Assembly: GCF_033097525.1 (NCBI RefSeq)
Contig: NZ_CP109907.1
Location: forward strand, 5,704,001-5,768,000
Origin: Sphingobacterium sp. UGAL515B_05
GTDB taxonomy: Bacteria > Bacteroidota > Bacteroidia > Sphingobacteriales > Sphingobacteriaceae
Length of the DNA stretch: 64,000 bases
Reading direction: 5' to 3'
Positions 27,131 through 36,786 of this stretch are shown piece by piece. The position numbers and the translations under genes were made by a program. Under the pieces are notes generated by a model that saw nothing but the letters and a program-made list of their open reading frames with translations, ran no database searches and was not told where the DNA came from. The first letter of the stretch is position 1. Each line of letters begins with the position of its first letter.

Positions 27131-28060
27131 ATGAAACAGATTGGCTTAAAAATCAAACGGGAATGGAAGTTTCTTTCCATATTCGTCATCTGCTCTTTAC
27201 CCAGCTTATTCAGCATGGCACAATCCAACACACCGGTCCTCCGTATCGGTATCATGGCCGATATGCAATACGCAGACAAAGCAGACCACGGTAGCCGTTT
27301 CTACCACAATTCATTAATGAAGGTCGATACCGCTGTAGACTTCTTCAATCGCAATAAGGTCGATTTTTCCTTGATTCTTGGCGATCTTGTCGACGAAGGT
27401 CCAAAAGATCTTCCAATACTGTTAGCACATATCTCCCCCTTAAAAAAATCGACTTATTGTCTACTTGGAAACCACGACTATGTCAACGTATCTAAACCAG
27501 ATCTTTTGCACACTACTTTTGGGATGCCAGCTAAATACTACGCATTTACAAAAGGAAAATGGCGATTTGTTTTCTTAAATACGAATGCGCTCAGTGAATA
27601 TGCCACAACGCCCAATTCAGCAGATCAACATGAATGGAAAACCCTGGTGGATAGCCTACAGACAAGCGGAAGGAAAAATACGCAACCCTGGAATGGCGGG
27701 GTTGACCGTAAACAACTCGAATGGTTACAAAACGAACTTGCCCAAGCGCGGAAAAACAAAGCGCATGTGATTGTATTGACACATCATCCTTTATTGCCAG
27801 AAAACGGCTATGAAACACTTAATAACCGGGAGGTTCTTGATATACTATACCAATTCCCCGAAGTTAAGCTGGTACTTTCCGGTCATCATCATAAAGGGAA
27901 TTATGTAATGGCAAATAATATTCCTTTTGTAACCATGGAAGGTATGATCGAAACAGCTACCAGCAATGCCTATGGTCTTTTGGAACTCTATCCGAAAGAA
28001 ATCAAAATCAAAGGCCAGGGTAGACTCAGTTCAAGAGTTTTTAAATTATCATCCAAATAG
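27131..28060 (+). CDS. exported metallophosphoesterase, ADP-ribose/CDP-alcohol diphosphatase-like
   Basis: A 309-residue calcineurin-like phosphoesterase with signal peptide (SIFVICSLPSLFSMAQ). Metal ligands fall in IGIMADMQYAD, LILGDLVDEG, LGNHDY, VLTHHPL and LSGHHHKGNY, the full set of the fold. YADK, RFYHNSLMKVDTAVDFFN, WNGGVDRKQLEWLQ and VTMEGMIETATSNAYG agree with the Mn-dependent ADP-ribose/CDP-alcohol diphosphatase (ADPRM) family. The predicted reaction is hydrolysis of a pyrophosphate bond in ADP-ribose, CDP-choline or a similar compound, here in the periplasm. It converges with a SusC/SusD pair across a shared terminator, so a link to that transporter is possible but not shown. Confidence 0.85.
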   Translation: MKQIGLKIKREWKFLSIFVICSLPSLFSMAQSNTPVLRIGIMADMQYADKADHGSRFYHNSLMKVDTAVDFFNRNKVDFSLILGDLVDEGPKDLPILLAHISPLKKSTYCLLGNHDYVNVSKPDLLHTTFGMPAKYYAFTKGKWRFVFLNTNALSEYATTPNSADQHEWKTLVDSLQTSGRKNTQPWNGGVDRKQLEWLQNELAQARKNKAHVIVLTHHPLLPENGYETLNNREVLDILYQFPEVKLVLSGHHHKGNYVMANNIPFVTMEGMIETATSNAYGLLELYPKEIKIKGQGRLSSRVFKLSSK

Positions 28061-28110
28061 GGCTCAATCGGGTGATTAATAAACTCACCATAAATAAGAT
28101 TTAAATAAAA

Positions 28111-28140
28111 CATCCGCAACAGCGAAAGCTGTTGCGGGTG
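28111..28140. terminator. strong bidirectional terminator
   Basis: A 13-bp stem (CATCCGCAACAGC / GCTGTTGCGGGTG) with a GAAA tetraloop is followed by TTTTTTATT on the plus strand and preceded by an A-rich stretch that gives U's on the minus strand. It ends both the diphosphatase gene and the converging SusC/SusD operon. Confidence 0.9.
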
Positions 28141-28170
28141 TTTTTTATTGAATGGGTTCAAACAAAAATG

Positions 28171-29940
28171 CTATTCCATGGTTGGATTAAATGTTCCGCC
28201 CCAATCTTTATTCTGCTTGATATTTGGGTTCTTGTCAATGACCGACTGCGCGACGGGAAAGAAATAATAGGTATCGGGTACCAAATTCTTTTTGTTTCCT
28301 GTGCTTGGCACCTGCAAGACGCTATATTTAAACTGATTTTCTTTCAACGTATATGTTTTGGCCAATGCATTGGCATCATCAAAACTCATTTCCGTTCCAT
28401 TTGAGTTTATTGCTATCGCTTCAACTCCATGTTTGGTTGTATTGTTCAGTATATTGAGCTTACGTAACCTTCTTAAATCCCAAAAACGATGCCCCTCAAA
28501 GCAGAACTCAATATTGCGCTCTGCCAAAATAGCTTCACGCATTTGTTCCTTCGTGGTCGCCGTTATGCCATATTTATTGTCTGTACCCGGCTCGATTCCT
28601 GCTCTTTTCCTAATTTGCGTAACCAGGTCTAAAGCTGTCGCAAAATCACCTGTTTCATTTGCCGTCTCAGCATAATTCAATAGGACCTCGGCATAGCGCA
28701 TCAACACAAAGTCGACATCATACTGAGTTTCCACTTCGGTTTGCTTTAATGACAGTTTGGAATTTTTTAAGATAAAAAACCCACTATATCGATCCAAATT
28801 GGAGGATGGAGTTTTTGCCTTCGGGTTAATGCCAAAGTCATCTAAAGCCGGAGCAATACCAACAGAAGTGTATTGTCTTTTGCCGGTCTTGCCGGAAACT
28901 TCATAGATTTTGGCATTCCACACAATAGACTTGTCAAAACGCGGATCGCGGTTTTCCCAATAGGATTGTAAAAATTGATCTTCTGTCTTATGGTATTTAC
29001 CCGCTTGATCGGAATATAACTTTCCATCTTTCATTGGAAAAGCTTTTACAAATTCCCAGGATGGAACGGAACCTGCCGGTCCCCTACTTTCGGATCCCGG
29101 ACGTACGCCATTATCCCAATTGGCAACTTTATTTGGATAGGCATTAATCACAGCAAAAACGACCTCAGGTCCTTTTTCAACCAGCGCAATGTTGGAATAA
29201 TCTGGAGTCAAACTATAGCCATCCGCCTTAAGCTGATCATAAGCTAATTTATTTGCGGTATTAGCCTCCTGCCAATAGGCATTTCCATAAGGATTGGAAG
29301 GGTTAAACTGTGGTGAAGCTTTATATAGTAATACCTTTGCTTTAAAAGCGGCTGCAAAATCACCATCAATTTTCCCATAATCTGCCGTTCCTTTTCCAAT
29401 TGTTTTTGGCAATTGTGAAATGGCCTGATCCAGATCTTTAACGATCAGCTCAAAACATTCTTTTGTCGAATTGCGGGGCACATTAAGATCATCATTTTTT
29501 AGGTCTTGCGGTACCGTAATATAAGGAACACCGCCGTGGATCCTGACCATATTAAAATACATAAAGGCACGCATAAACAACGCCTGGCCAATCACCGTTT
29601 TTTTAAAATCGTCTTTTAGTGAGGTACTTTCATTGACCTTCTGTATGGCTGTATTGATTTTCCGGATGGTCGTATAATCCCACGATTTGTAAGAAGTATT
29701 GTTGACGGTAACCGCATCCAATGGAAAAGCGATGCCGATCAGTTGTTCCGAGTTTCCGTCCGCACCAGAATTCCAGTTACCAAATAGTGGATATAAATTG
29801 GCAAGATAGCCGTTCACTAGATTTGGATCAGCCCATACCTTAGCTTCATCCAGCGAATTGAGGTCCTCAATGTCCAATACATTTTTACAGGAGGACATGC
29901 ACAAGGCCAATGCAATTAAAGGATAATATATTTTTTTCAT
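28171..29940 (-). CDS. SusD/RagB family lipoprotein (second system)
   Basis: A 589-residue lipoprotein with lipobox ending MSSC (mature Cys about 18) followed by KNVLDIEDLNSLDEAKVWAD. Family markers: MRAFMYFNMVRIHGGVPYI, FKAKVLLYKASPQFNPSNPYG, and the C-terminal AILAERNIEFCFEGHRFWDLRRLRKL. It pairs with the SusC 11 nt upstream. No glycoside hydrolase accompanies this pair, so the ligand need not be a polysaccharide. The ending (FPVAQSVIDKNPNIKQNKDW) is typical. Confidence 0.95.
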   Translation of the reverse strand: MKKIYYPLIALALCMSSCKNVLDIEDLNSLDEAKVWADPNLVNGYLANLYPLFGNWNSGADGNSEQLIGIAFPLDAVTVNNTSYKSWDYTTIRKINTAIQKVNESTSLKDDFKKTVIGQALFMRAFMYFNMVRIHGGVPYITVPQDLKNDDLNVPRNSTKECFELIVKDLDQAISQLPKTIGKGTADYGKIDGDFAAAFKAKVLLYKASPQFNPSNPYGNAYWQEANTANKLAYDQLKADGYSLTPDYSNIALVEKGPEVVFAVINAYPNKVANWDNGVRPGSESRGPAGSVPSWEFVKAFPMKDGKLYSDQAGKYHKTEDQFLQSYWENRDPRFDKSIVWNAKIYEVSGKTGKRQYTSVGIAPALDDFGINPKAKTPSSNLDRYSGFFILKNSKLSLKQTEVETQYDVDFVLMRYAEVLLNYAETANETGDFATALDLVTQIRKRAGIEPGTDNKYGITATTKEQMREAILAERNIEFCFEGHRFWDLRRLRKLNILNNTTKHGVEAIAINSNGTEMSFDDANALAKTYTLKENQFKYSVLQVPSTGNKKNLVPDTYYFFPVAQSVIDKNPNIKQNKDWGGTFNPTME

Positions 29941-29951
29941 CTTTTTTTCAT

Positions 29952-32900
29952 TTAAAATTTAACATCAAGTCCAAACGTAAAGGTTTTCATGACTGGATAA
30001 GAATCGTACAGCTTTTGTTCGGGATCATGAAACTCTTTCATTGGCGAAAAAACAAACAAATTGGTTCCATTAAAAAACAGATTGACATCTTTGACACGCA
30101 GTTTCTCCGTCATGCTTTTCGGCAATCGATAAGAAACATTAAGATCACGTAAGCGCAAATAGGCTCCATTTCTTATCCAGAATGACGAAGGAGCTGCACC
30201 GGATTCGGCCCATCCGGAGTATCCTGTTGGCCGCGGATATTTGGCATCGGTATTATCCGGTGTCCAGACGTCAGAAGCCCAAATTGGATAATATGGGCGG
30301 AAGGTATCACCGTGCTGGCGCATTCCACCGCCTTCTTGATTACTGATCATCCGATCGTAAGCAAGAACCCCCTGAAATAAAGCCGAGACATAAAAGCCCT
30401 TCCAGCTTGCATTGAATCCAAACCCATAATTGATGCGCGGAGAATTATTGTCCGACAGTAGCTGCATATCGTTATCATCAATTTTTCCATCCGGACCACC
30501 TGAATAGTTTGTTCCTTGGACATCTTTGTACAAGATCATCCCTGGAAAAGGATCCCTTCCATAAGTCGTAAATCCTTTTGCCTTCAGTGCATCAGCTTCG
30601 GCCTGCGTCCTTACCAGACCCAGTGCTTCAAAACCAATAATTCGATTTTCAGGTCGTCCAATTCTGGACCGAAAATACTGAGGCTGCCCATTGGTATAGG
30701 CAGGTTCTTCATCAAAGATGTCCCAACGGTCTTTGGCATACCCCAGATTGGCATTGAGACCATAAGCCACCTCACCAACCTTATCATTCCAGTTAAAAGA
30801 AATCTCGCCGCCTTTATAACTTCTCGCCGCATAGTTTTCGGGAGCAAGCAAACGTCCATAATTATCTGGAACTTTCAGTGATCTTCTGCCAAGAATATTG
30901 GTTTCCTTACGTGAAAACAGATCAAGACTACCGGTCAGCTTATTATTAACAAATCCAAAATCTAGGCCCAAGTTGACACTCTTAGAAGTCGTCCAAGTGA
31001 GGTTCTGCGTTGGTGTTGCGCCATACGCTATACCATTATAATAGCGATCACCAAACATATAGCCACCCGAAGTGGTATACTTCTCTAAATAGCCAAACTG
31101 ACCGATCCGATCGGCATTGACATCCAAATCATTACCCGTTGTACCATAAGAGGCTCTGAACTTCAAATCGGATATCGTATTTTTTATATCCGTAAAGAAG
31201 TTTTCGTCCGACACACGCCAGGCTGCTGATACTGAAGGAAAAAATCCCCAGCGCTTATCTGTCGGGAATAATGGTGAACCATCGTAACGAAAAGAAAACT
31301 CCGCAATATATTTATCCGCATAATTGTAGTTGGCACGCCCAATGATACCACGTCTCGAATCGATCGTTTCATTGGCCGTTGTCGACCTGAAGTTGCGATC
31401 TGTAGGATAAATAAACATTTGATCCAGGGCTGTAATTGGATTTTCTGCCCGTGAAGTGACATAAGTCCCTCCTTTTTTGGACTGTTCATACACCAATGTT
31501 CCGTCTACGGAATGTTTACCAAACTTGCGGTTATAGTTTAAAAACCAGTTTACCTGATATTCCCACAATCGTTGTGGACTGTAATCCATGAAAGGCTGGC
31601 TCTGACTAAACGTAAAAATATTAATATTAGCTTCTGATGGCGGAGCTGGTATAAAGCGGTTGTCATTCGGGTTTAAGGCAGTAAAGGTATAGTTCTTTTG
31701 AAAACTCATATAACGCTTGCGCATATAGTCTTGAGCAATGTAACTTCCTACAACTTTTGTCGAAAGGCCCTGTACCAATTTATCCAGCTTCAAGTTTAGG
31801 GTCATAATCGGATTGACCTGCCGCACTTTACGGTCTATATAGCGATCTCCGATGACCTGATCGATCACATTCCACGCCTGCCAGCTTCCCATAGGCGTCT
31901 GTACAGGATAAGCCGTTGGTGTATTGCTCGGTGTCCCGTCTGCATTCAGGTAAAAAGGATACATCTTTGGCCAGTTGAATGTAACGCGGTAGAAATCGGA
32001 TACATCAAAATCATCATCATTGGAAGATGTGCTAAAGGGCCAAAAAAAACGTTTCGAATTCGTCTGGTTGGCTGAAATATTAAAATCCATGCTAAAATCT
32101 TCGGTAATCTGCGCGGAGATATTGCTCCGTAGGTTAAATTTCTCATGATCCAAAGATTTATACGATCCATTTTCTTTACGGTAGCTGAGCAAGCTATAAT
32201 AAGTAATTTTGTCGCCACCCCCATTAACCGAAATCGATTGTCGATGTGTAAACGGATTGCGCCAGATAACATCATTGGCATTGTAATTTTTATCCTTGAA
32301 ATAATCAAACTCCTTTTGACCATTAGGAATTGCATTACCACGAAATTCAGCGACCCGGTTTTGATAGGTGAGTTCATCTTTCGCAGTGGTTAAATTAGCG
32401 AGGAGCTCCTGTGTTGGTGTATTGAAAGTATAATTACTTTGTACATTAAAAACAGGGGCTTGCGCTGTTCCTTTTTTTGTCGTTACCACCACTACACCAT
32501 TACCGGCCCGGGTGCCATACACTGCTGCAGTTGCAGCATCTTTTAAGAAGGTCATTTGGTCAACCTCGTTCGCTTCAAGCACATCGAATGCAGCCTTATC
32601 GCGAACCACGCCATCAATTACATAGAGTGGTTCGGCAAAACTCCCCCGTATACGCAAGCTCGACGATGCCCCGGCCATCCCCGAAGTATTGGTTACGTTG
32701 ACACCCGCGGCTCTACCGGCGAGTGAATTGGAAAGATTTGAACTGGGGATGTTTTTTAATTGTTCTGCATTGACGGTAGCCACCGAACCGGTAATATTCC
32801 CTTTACGCTGCTTACCATAGCCAATGATCACGACCTCTTCAAGTGCTTGATCACTCGATACCATGACCACGTTCACATTACCTGTGGAAACGGCCACCTC

Positions 32901-33197
32901 CTGTTTTGTAAACCCTTGGTAGTTCACGACCAAAACATCACCGCGCTTTGCGCGAATGGAAAAAACACCTTGTTGATTGGAGGACGTTTGAACGGATGTT
33001 CCTTTGACGGTGATGGTAGCACCGGCTAATACCTGACCTTTCTCATCTTTGATGATCCCTGTAACCTGATCTTGATCGACAATAGCATTGATCGGATCCA
33101 GATTCAGCGCGTAAGAATCAGGCTGACTAAACAGCAGGCAGAGCCCCAAAAGGCTAATGGGTCTCGCCTTTCCATGAAGAAAAAAATTTCTCATCAT
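29952..33197 (-). CDS. SusC/RagA family TonB-dependent transporter (second system)
   Basis: A 1081-residue protein with signal sequence, carboxypeptidase-D-like domain (VTGIIKDEKGQVLAGATITV ... VVNYQGFTKQEVAV), EEVVIIGYGKQRKGNITGSV, plug motif (LAGRAAGVNVTNTSGMAGAS, PLYVIDGVVRDK) and a barrel ending MKTFTFGLDVKF with terminal Phe. It forms the channel under the SusD lid encoded next. Its substrate is unknown. Neighbours are two phosphatases, an ADPRM-like enzyme and a PAP2 protein, which leaves room for a phosphorylated or nucleotide-linked substrate; this is a guess from position. Confidence 0.95.
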   Translation of the reverse strand: MMRNFFLHGKARPISLLGLCLLFSQPDSYALNLDPINAIVDQDQVTGIIKDEKGQVLAGATITVKGTSVQTSSNQQGVFSIRAKRGDVLVVNYQGFTKQEVAVSTGNVNVVMVSSDQALEEVVIIGYGKQRKGNITGSVATVNAEQLKNIPSSNLSNSLAGRAAGVNVTNTSGMAGASSSLRIRGSFAEPLYVIDGVVRDKAAFDVLEANEVDQMTFLKDAATAAVYGTRAGNGVVVVTTKKGTAQAPVFNVQSNYTFNTPTQELLANLTTAKDELTYQNRVAEFRGNAIPNGQKEFDYFKDKNYNANDVIWRNPFTHRQSISVNGGGDKITYYSLLSYRKENGSYKSLDHEKFNLRSNISAQITEDFSMDFNISANQTNSKRFFWPFSTSSNDDDFDVSDFYRVTFNWPKMYPFYLNADGTPSNTPTAYPVQTPMGSWQAWNVIDQVIGDRYIDRKVRQVNPIMTLNLKLDKLVQGLSTKVVGSYIAQDYMRKRYMSFQKNYTFTALNPNDNRFIPAPPSEANINIFTFSQSQPFMDYSPQRLWEYQVNWFLNYNRKFGKHSVDGTLVYEQSKKGGTYVTSRAENPITALDQMFIYPTDRNFRSTTANETIDSRRGIIGRANYNYADKYIAEFSFRYDGSPLFPTDKRWGFFPSVSAAWRVSDENFFTDIKNTISDLKFRASYGTTGNDLDVNADRIGQFGYLEKYTTSGGYMFGDRYYNGIAYGATPTQNLTWTTSKSVNLGLDFGFVNNKLTGSLDLFSRKETNILGRRSLKVPDNYGRLLAPENYAARSYKGGEISFNWNDKVGEVAYGLNANLGYAKDRWDIFDEEPAYTNGQPQYFRSRIGRPENRIIGFEALGLVRTQAEADALKAKGFTTYGRDPFPGMILYKDVQGTNYSGGPDGKIDDNDMQLLSDNNSPRINYGFGFNASWKGFYVSALFQGVLAYDRMISNQEGGGMRQHGDTFRPYYPIWASDVWTPDNTDAKYPRPTGYSGWAESGAAPSSFWIRNGAYLRLRDLNVSYRLPKSMTEKLRVKDVNLFFNGTNLFVFSPMKEFHDPEQKLYDSYPVMKTFTFGLDVKF

Positions 33198-33322
33198 AAT
33201 TACAAATTGGTTTAAAATAATAAAGAACCGTGGGGTTCAACTTTGGTTTATTGACTTTGCACGCCTTTCTTTTTATAAAAAACAGCAAAAGTGGATTAGA
33301 TTGTCTATTAAATTTAAAAAAC

Positions 33323-33353
33323 AAAATCATATTAACGAAATTAATATGATTTT
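33323..33353. repeat. 13-bp perfect inverted repeat with 5-nt loop
   Basis: AAAATCATATTAA and its complement flank CGAAA. On the minus strand the hairpin is followed by TTTTGTTTTTT-like sequence, so it could terminate the PAP2 transcript 224 nt after its stop. It lies 126-156 bp before SusC and may instead be an operator. Confidence 0.6.
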
Positions 33354-33456
33354 TTAATCTAAAATTCACAGAAACGTTACATGCTTAAAATAGGGAATGG
33401 AAATGCCCGACACGGCAGTCCCGATCTTCAGGTAGGACACCTAAAAACTGTAGTGA

Positions 33457-33491
33457 ACACAGGGATTTAAATCGGATTTATACCCCTGTGT
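33457..33491. repeat. 8-bp inverted repeat ACACAGGG/CCCTGTGT
   Basis: Two arms separated by 19 bp of AT-rich DNA, 85-120 bp after the PAP2 stop and about 260 bp before SusC. There is no T run, so an operator is more likely than a terminator. The CCCCTGTG arm resembles the CCCCTGT unit of the array upstream of the HTCS gene. Confidence 0.35.
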
Positions 33492-33576
33492 GAATCATAT
33501 CTAGGAAATTTTATTTTCAGGCGAGCCGAATACGATCAATGTAGAGGCTCCGAATGGGGCTTAAAAAAATAAGAGT

Positions 33577-34353
33577 CTAAAACTGTAAGCTGGCATTTAG
33601 ACAAAATTGTCGCCCATTATAGGTTGGTAATACCACATAACTCTTTTTTGAACTTTGTAATCGACTGTCTACCAGCGGCAGCAACCAATAGGCGATTTTA
33701 GTACTTAAGATACCGACCCCAGCTCCCATAGCGATATCCGAGAACCAGTGCTTGTCATTGTGCATCCGCAGATAACCGGTACCAGCAGCAACAGCATAAC
33801 CCGCTATTCCGTACCAAATTGACTCCTGTCTGTATTCCTGCCAAAGAAGTTCCGCTCCAACAAATGCAGTGGCAGCATGCCCTGAAGGAAAGGAATTGTT
33901 CGCTGAACTGTCCGGCCGCCATACAGGAATGGTCGATTTCATAATTTTTACGGTCGAAGTCATGATAATATTGGAAACTGCTGTTGTGAACAGGCGTTGT
34001 TTAAGGTTATGTTTCGCAGGTACCCCGACCGCATCCAGCACAAAAACTCCGGCAGTTCCAGCAAAGCGGGTGAAATCGTCCAGTTTAATTTTTCCGCTCT
34101 TCCCTCTCGATACACCGTCTCTAATGTCTTCATCTATCCCTTTTAAAAAGGGATTCCCTTTGGCGACAATACCATAGGTGATCAATCCAACAGGAACAGC
34201 CAGTTCTTTATAAGGAATTTTCTTAAAAAAATGAGATCCGCTGCTCGAATCCGAAGGTTGTTCCAACTGGATCTGCGCAAATGAGGTAACCGGCATTACA
34301 AAAAGTAAAACCAGTAGCCAATAAAAAACAATCTGTTTCCTGTAATCGATCAT
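33577..34353 (-). CDS. PAP2-family phosphatase, exported
   Basis: A 258-residue protein starting MIDYRKQIVFYWLLVLLFVM with a signal peptide ending TSFAQ. The longer form would use a TTG at 34383, but that codon overlaps a -7 box and is rejected. PAP2 motifs are present: KSTIPVWRPDSS (KxxxxxxRP), SFPSGHAATA (PSGH) and YLRMHNDKHWFSDIAMG (RxxxxxHxxxD). Such enzymes remove phosphate from lipid phosphates such as phosphatidate, undecaprenyl pyrophosphate or lipid A, or from soluble esters, on the outer face of the inner membrane or in the periplasm. The second half has weak hydrophobic stretches. The specific substrate is unknown. Confidence 0.88.
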   Translation of the reverse strand: MIDYRKQIVFYWLLVLLFVMPVTSFAQIQLEQPSDSSSGSHFFKKIPYKELAVPVGLITYGIVAKGNPFLKGIDEDIRDGVSRGKSGKIKLDDFTRFAGTAGVFVLDAVGVPAKHNLKQRLFTTAVSNIIMTSTVKIMKSTIPVWRPDSSANNSFPSGHAATAFVGAELLWQEYRQESIWYGIAGYAVAAGTGYLRMHNDKHWFSDIAMGAGVGILSTKIAYWLLPLVDSRLQSSKKSYVVLPTYNGRQFCLNASLQF

Positions 34354-34380
34354 TTTAGCCTTAAAAAATTTTATAATGCG

Positions 34381-34388
34381 CAAAGATA
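34381..34388 (-). promoter_or_regulatory. -7 box of the PAP2 gene
   Basis: TATCTTTG on the minus strand fits TAnnTTTG exactly and predicts transcription to start about 20 nt before the ATG at 34353. No clear -33 element is visible. It decides against the TTG start at 34383. Confidence 0.5.
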
Positions 34389-34549
34389 ATATTTATAAAC
34401 CACCTCTTTGACAGTATTACGCCATACAGCACGACAATATTGGGCATCAATCTCCATTTTATCAGTAAAACAAAGGAAAAAGCAACGAAAGTCTGCTGTT
34501 TACACAATTTATATAAACAGCAGTCTTTAACTTCAACATAGATAAATGA

Positions 34550-35821
34550 TCAAAATCCTATCGTAACCCCGTTGGCAATGATAGCATCTTTTTTCACAAC
34601 AACGATGCCGTCACAGATCATATGCGTATCAAAATCGCCATCATTCAAGCCCGGTCCACCAATGATACGAACGTCATCTCCAATACGGCAGTTCTTATCC
34701 AAAATTGCATTTTCAATATAACAACGTTTACCGACGCCTACCGGTGGTGGCTTTTGTGTATTTCCCAATTCCAATACTTCTTCCAATTGCTCATAGTAAT
34801 CTGTTCCCATCATGTAGGTCGATTTAATAACCGTCCCTTCACCAATACGGGAGCGTATCCCAATAACAGACCTTTCCAGTTTATCTCCATTTAAAATACA
34901 TCCATCGGCAATTACCGTATTATTTAAAGTCGTTCCTGAAATTTTCGAAGGCGGAAGCATCCGCGCACGTGTATATACGGTCTCATTAAACAAGTTGAAA
35001 TCCGGAATATCATCCGTTAATCCGATATTGGCATCAAAAAAAGATTTGATGGTCCCGATATCGGTCCAATAACCATCAAATTGATAACTTAACACGCGAA
35101 GTGCTTCGATGGCATCGGGTATAATTTCTTTGCCAAAATCCATCCCCGGGTTGGCAATTAAAAGATTACGTAAGATGTTTTTTGAGAAAACATAAATCCC
35201 CATGGATGCCAAATAATGCCTTCCCTGCTTATGCAAAACCTCGGAGACCTCTGAGGTCCAATTTAATACTTCGTCCTTATCGGGCTTTTCGACAAAAGCG
35301 GTAATTTCATTCGCTTCATTCGCTTTTAAAATACCAAATCCCGTAGCATCCTTACCATTGACCGGTATAGTCGCAATGGTAACATCACCCCCATTTTCAA
35401 AATGGAAGTCAATCAGCTTCGAATAATCCATTTGGTATAACTGATCACCAGACAAGACAAGAATGTAGTCATAATCTACATTCAGGAGATGTTTCTGCGT
35501 TCGCCTAACAGCATCAGCCGTCCCCTCAAACCAACGATCGCCCTCATTGGTCTGTTCAGCAGCCAAGATATCAACAAAGCCCTTACTGAAAATACTGAAA
35601 TTGTAAGAATTTTTGATGTGTGTGTTCAAAGAGGCTGAATTGAACTGCGTCAGCACGAAGATCTTATTATAGCCAGAATTCAAACAGTTCGAAATCGGAA
35701 TATCGACCAAACGATATTTTCCAGCTATTGGAACCGCTGGTTTCGACCGTTGCTGTGTCAATGGGAAAAGGCGCGACCCTCGACCTCCTCCCAATACAAG
35801 GGAAACTACTTTGTGTATCAT
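34550..35821 (-). CDS. glgC: glucose-1-phosphate adenylyltransferase
   Basis: A 423-residue ADP-glucose pyrophosphorylase that makes ADP-glucose from glucose-1-phosphate and ATP for glycogen synthesis. The nucleotide-binding signature VLGGGRGSRLFPLTQQRSKP opens the protein, followed by GKYRLVDIPISNCLNSG, GTADAVRRTQ, ASMGIYVFSKNIL (substrate region) and WTDIGTIKSFFDAN. The C-terminal left-handed beta-helix (RIGEGTVIKSTYMMG, NAILDKNCRIGDDVRIIGG) is complete. Length is standard. Other glg genes are not next to it. Allosteric control by sugar phosphates is known for the family, but its effectors here cannot be read. Confidence 0.96.
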   Translation of the reverse strand: MIHKVVSLVLGGGRGSRLFPLTQQRSKPAVPIAGKYRLVDIPISNCLNSGYNKIFVLTQFNSASLNTHIKNSYNFSIFSKGFVDILAAEQTNEGDRWFEGTADAVRRTQKHLLNVDYDYILVLSGDQLYQMDYSKLIDFHFENGGDVTIATIPVNGKDATGFGILKANEANEITAFVEKPDKDEVLNWTSEVSEVLHKQGRHYLASMGIYVFSKNILRNLLIANPGMDFGKEIIPDAIEALRVLSYQFDGYWTDIGTIKSFFDANIGLTDDIPDFNLFNETVYTRARMLPPSKISGTTLNNTVIADGCILNGDKLERSVIGIRSRIGEGTVIKSTYMMGTDYYEQLEEVLELGNTQKPPPVGVGKRCYIENAILDKNCRIGDDVRIIGGPGLNDGDFDTHMICDGIVVVKKDAIIANGVTIGF

Positions 35822-36072
35822 ACCTCAATCCATTAATTGGTTATAAAATTGTTATCTTCAAGAACAAGGACCTGATCAGGTTTAGTCTCGAGATTCTTTA
35901 AATTCAGGTTTAAGAATCCTTATTAAATTAGCAATTTTCCGGATAAGAAGCAAACAACAATTTTGATCACTCATTCTTTTTACAAAAAAATAATTTTCGA
36001 AAAACGAGCAGAAACATGCTTAATTTTAACCGATTAAAAGACGATGATGACAAGTTGGTGTCTCCCATAGGT

Positions 36073-36531
36073 TTAATATCCAAATAGTCCAGTGAATAAA
36101 AAAAGGCAGTAGATATAGCCAACAAGTAATAGGTTAACACCTATTTGCGGATATTTCTTTTGGGTAAATAACCATAGAATCTCAATAAAGGCATAAATGG
36201 ACAACGGTGCTGCAAGACTGACGGTCATAAAATAGAGTAAATATCCAGCCCCCAAACCATCATTTTGTTGTTTAAGAATCAAATATGGGACAAGAAGTAG
36301 CAGAAAGGCGATGCAGACTACAGAAAATCGAATAAAAAAATGTCGTTTTAGTTTTCTATCCCCTTGAAGAGGCTTATACATAAACAGTATTGAGCCCGAT
36401 AGATATAATTTTAACAACAAATAACCGATATAGTAATGTGCGCTCTCCAAACCATTCCAATCTTGATTAGCGTAGGCAAGACCAACAATTAGAAATAAAA
36501 CAATAAATAAAACTACTTTAATATAATTCAT
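36073..36531 (-). CDS. four-helix integral membrane protein, unknown
   Basis: A 152-residue hydrophobic protein with about four membrane helices (VVLFIVLFLIVGLAYA, IGYLLLKLYLSGSILFMY, IRFSVVCIAFLLLLVPYLIL, and two closely spaced helices at the end). I recognise no family and see no motif. It stands alone between glgC and a methyltransferase gene. Confidence 0.6.
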   Translation of the reverse strand: MNYIKVVLFIVLFLIVGLAYANQDWNGLESAHYYIGYLLLKLYLSGSILFMYKPLQGDRKLKRHFFIRFSVVCIAFLLLLVPYLILKQQNDGLGAGYLLYFMTVSLAAPLSIYAFIEILWLFTQKKYPQIGVNLLLVGYIYCLFLFTGLFGY

Positions 36532-36786
36532 CTAAAAACATCAGGGGATTATCCCTACTAGAATAATTGAACGCTGTAAATTTTAATATCGTATGGAACA
36601 CAGCTGAATTTCAAGATTTCTCTCCAATACGACATCTTGCCAATCGAACTTTGACCACGATAGCGCAAATCAATTGAATAAAATCAACTTCCGATCGGAT
36701 AGCTAAAAGCAATTTTCAGCAAAGAGAAGCACCCTATTGACCTAATATTTATGTAAATTGCTAAAGCATATAGAACAAAAACAGCT

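Larger units (their letters stand above)
33198..33576. promoter_or_regulatory. leader of the second SusC gene, with two inverted repeats
   Basis: A 379-bp gap between PAP2 and SusC, both on the minus strand. No gene is visible. It contains the two inverted repeats listed next, and no clear TAnnTTTG box within 100 bp of the SusC start. Confidence 0.4.
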
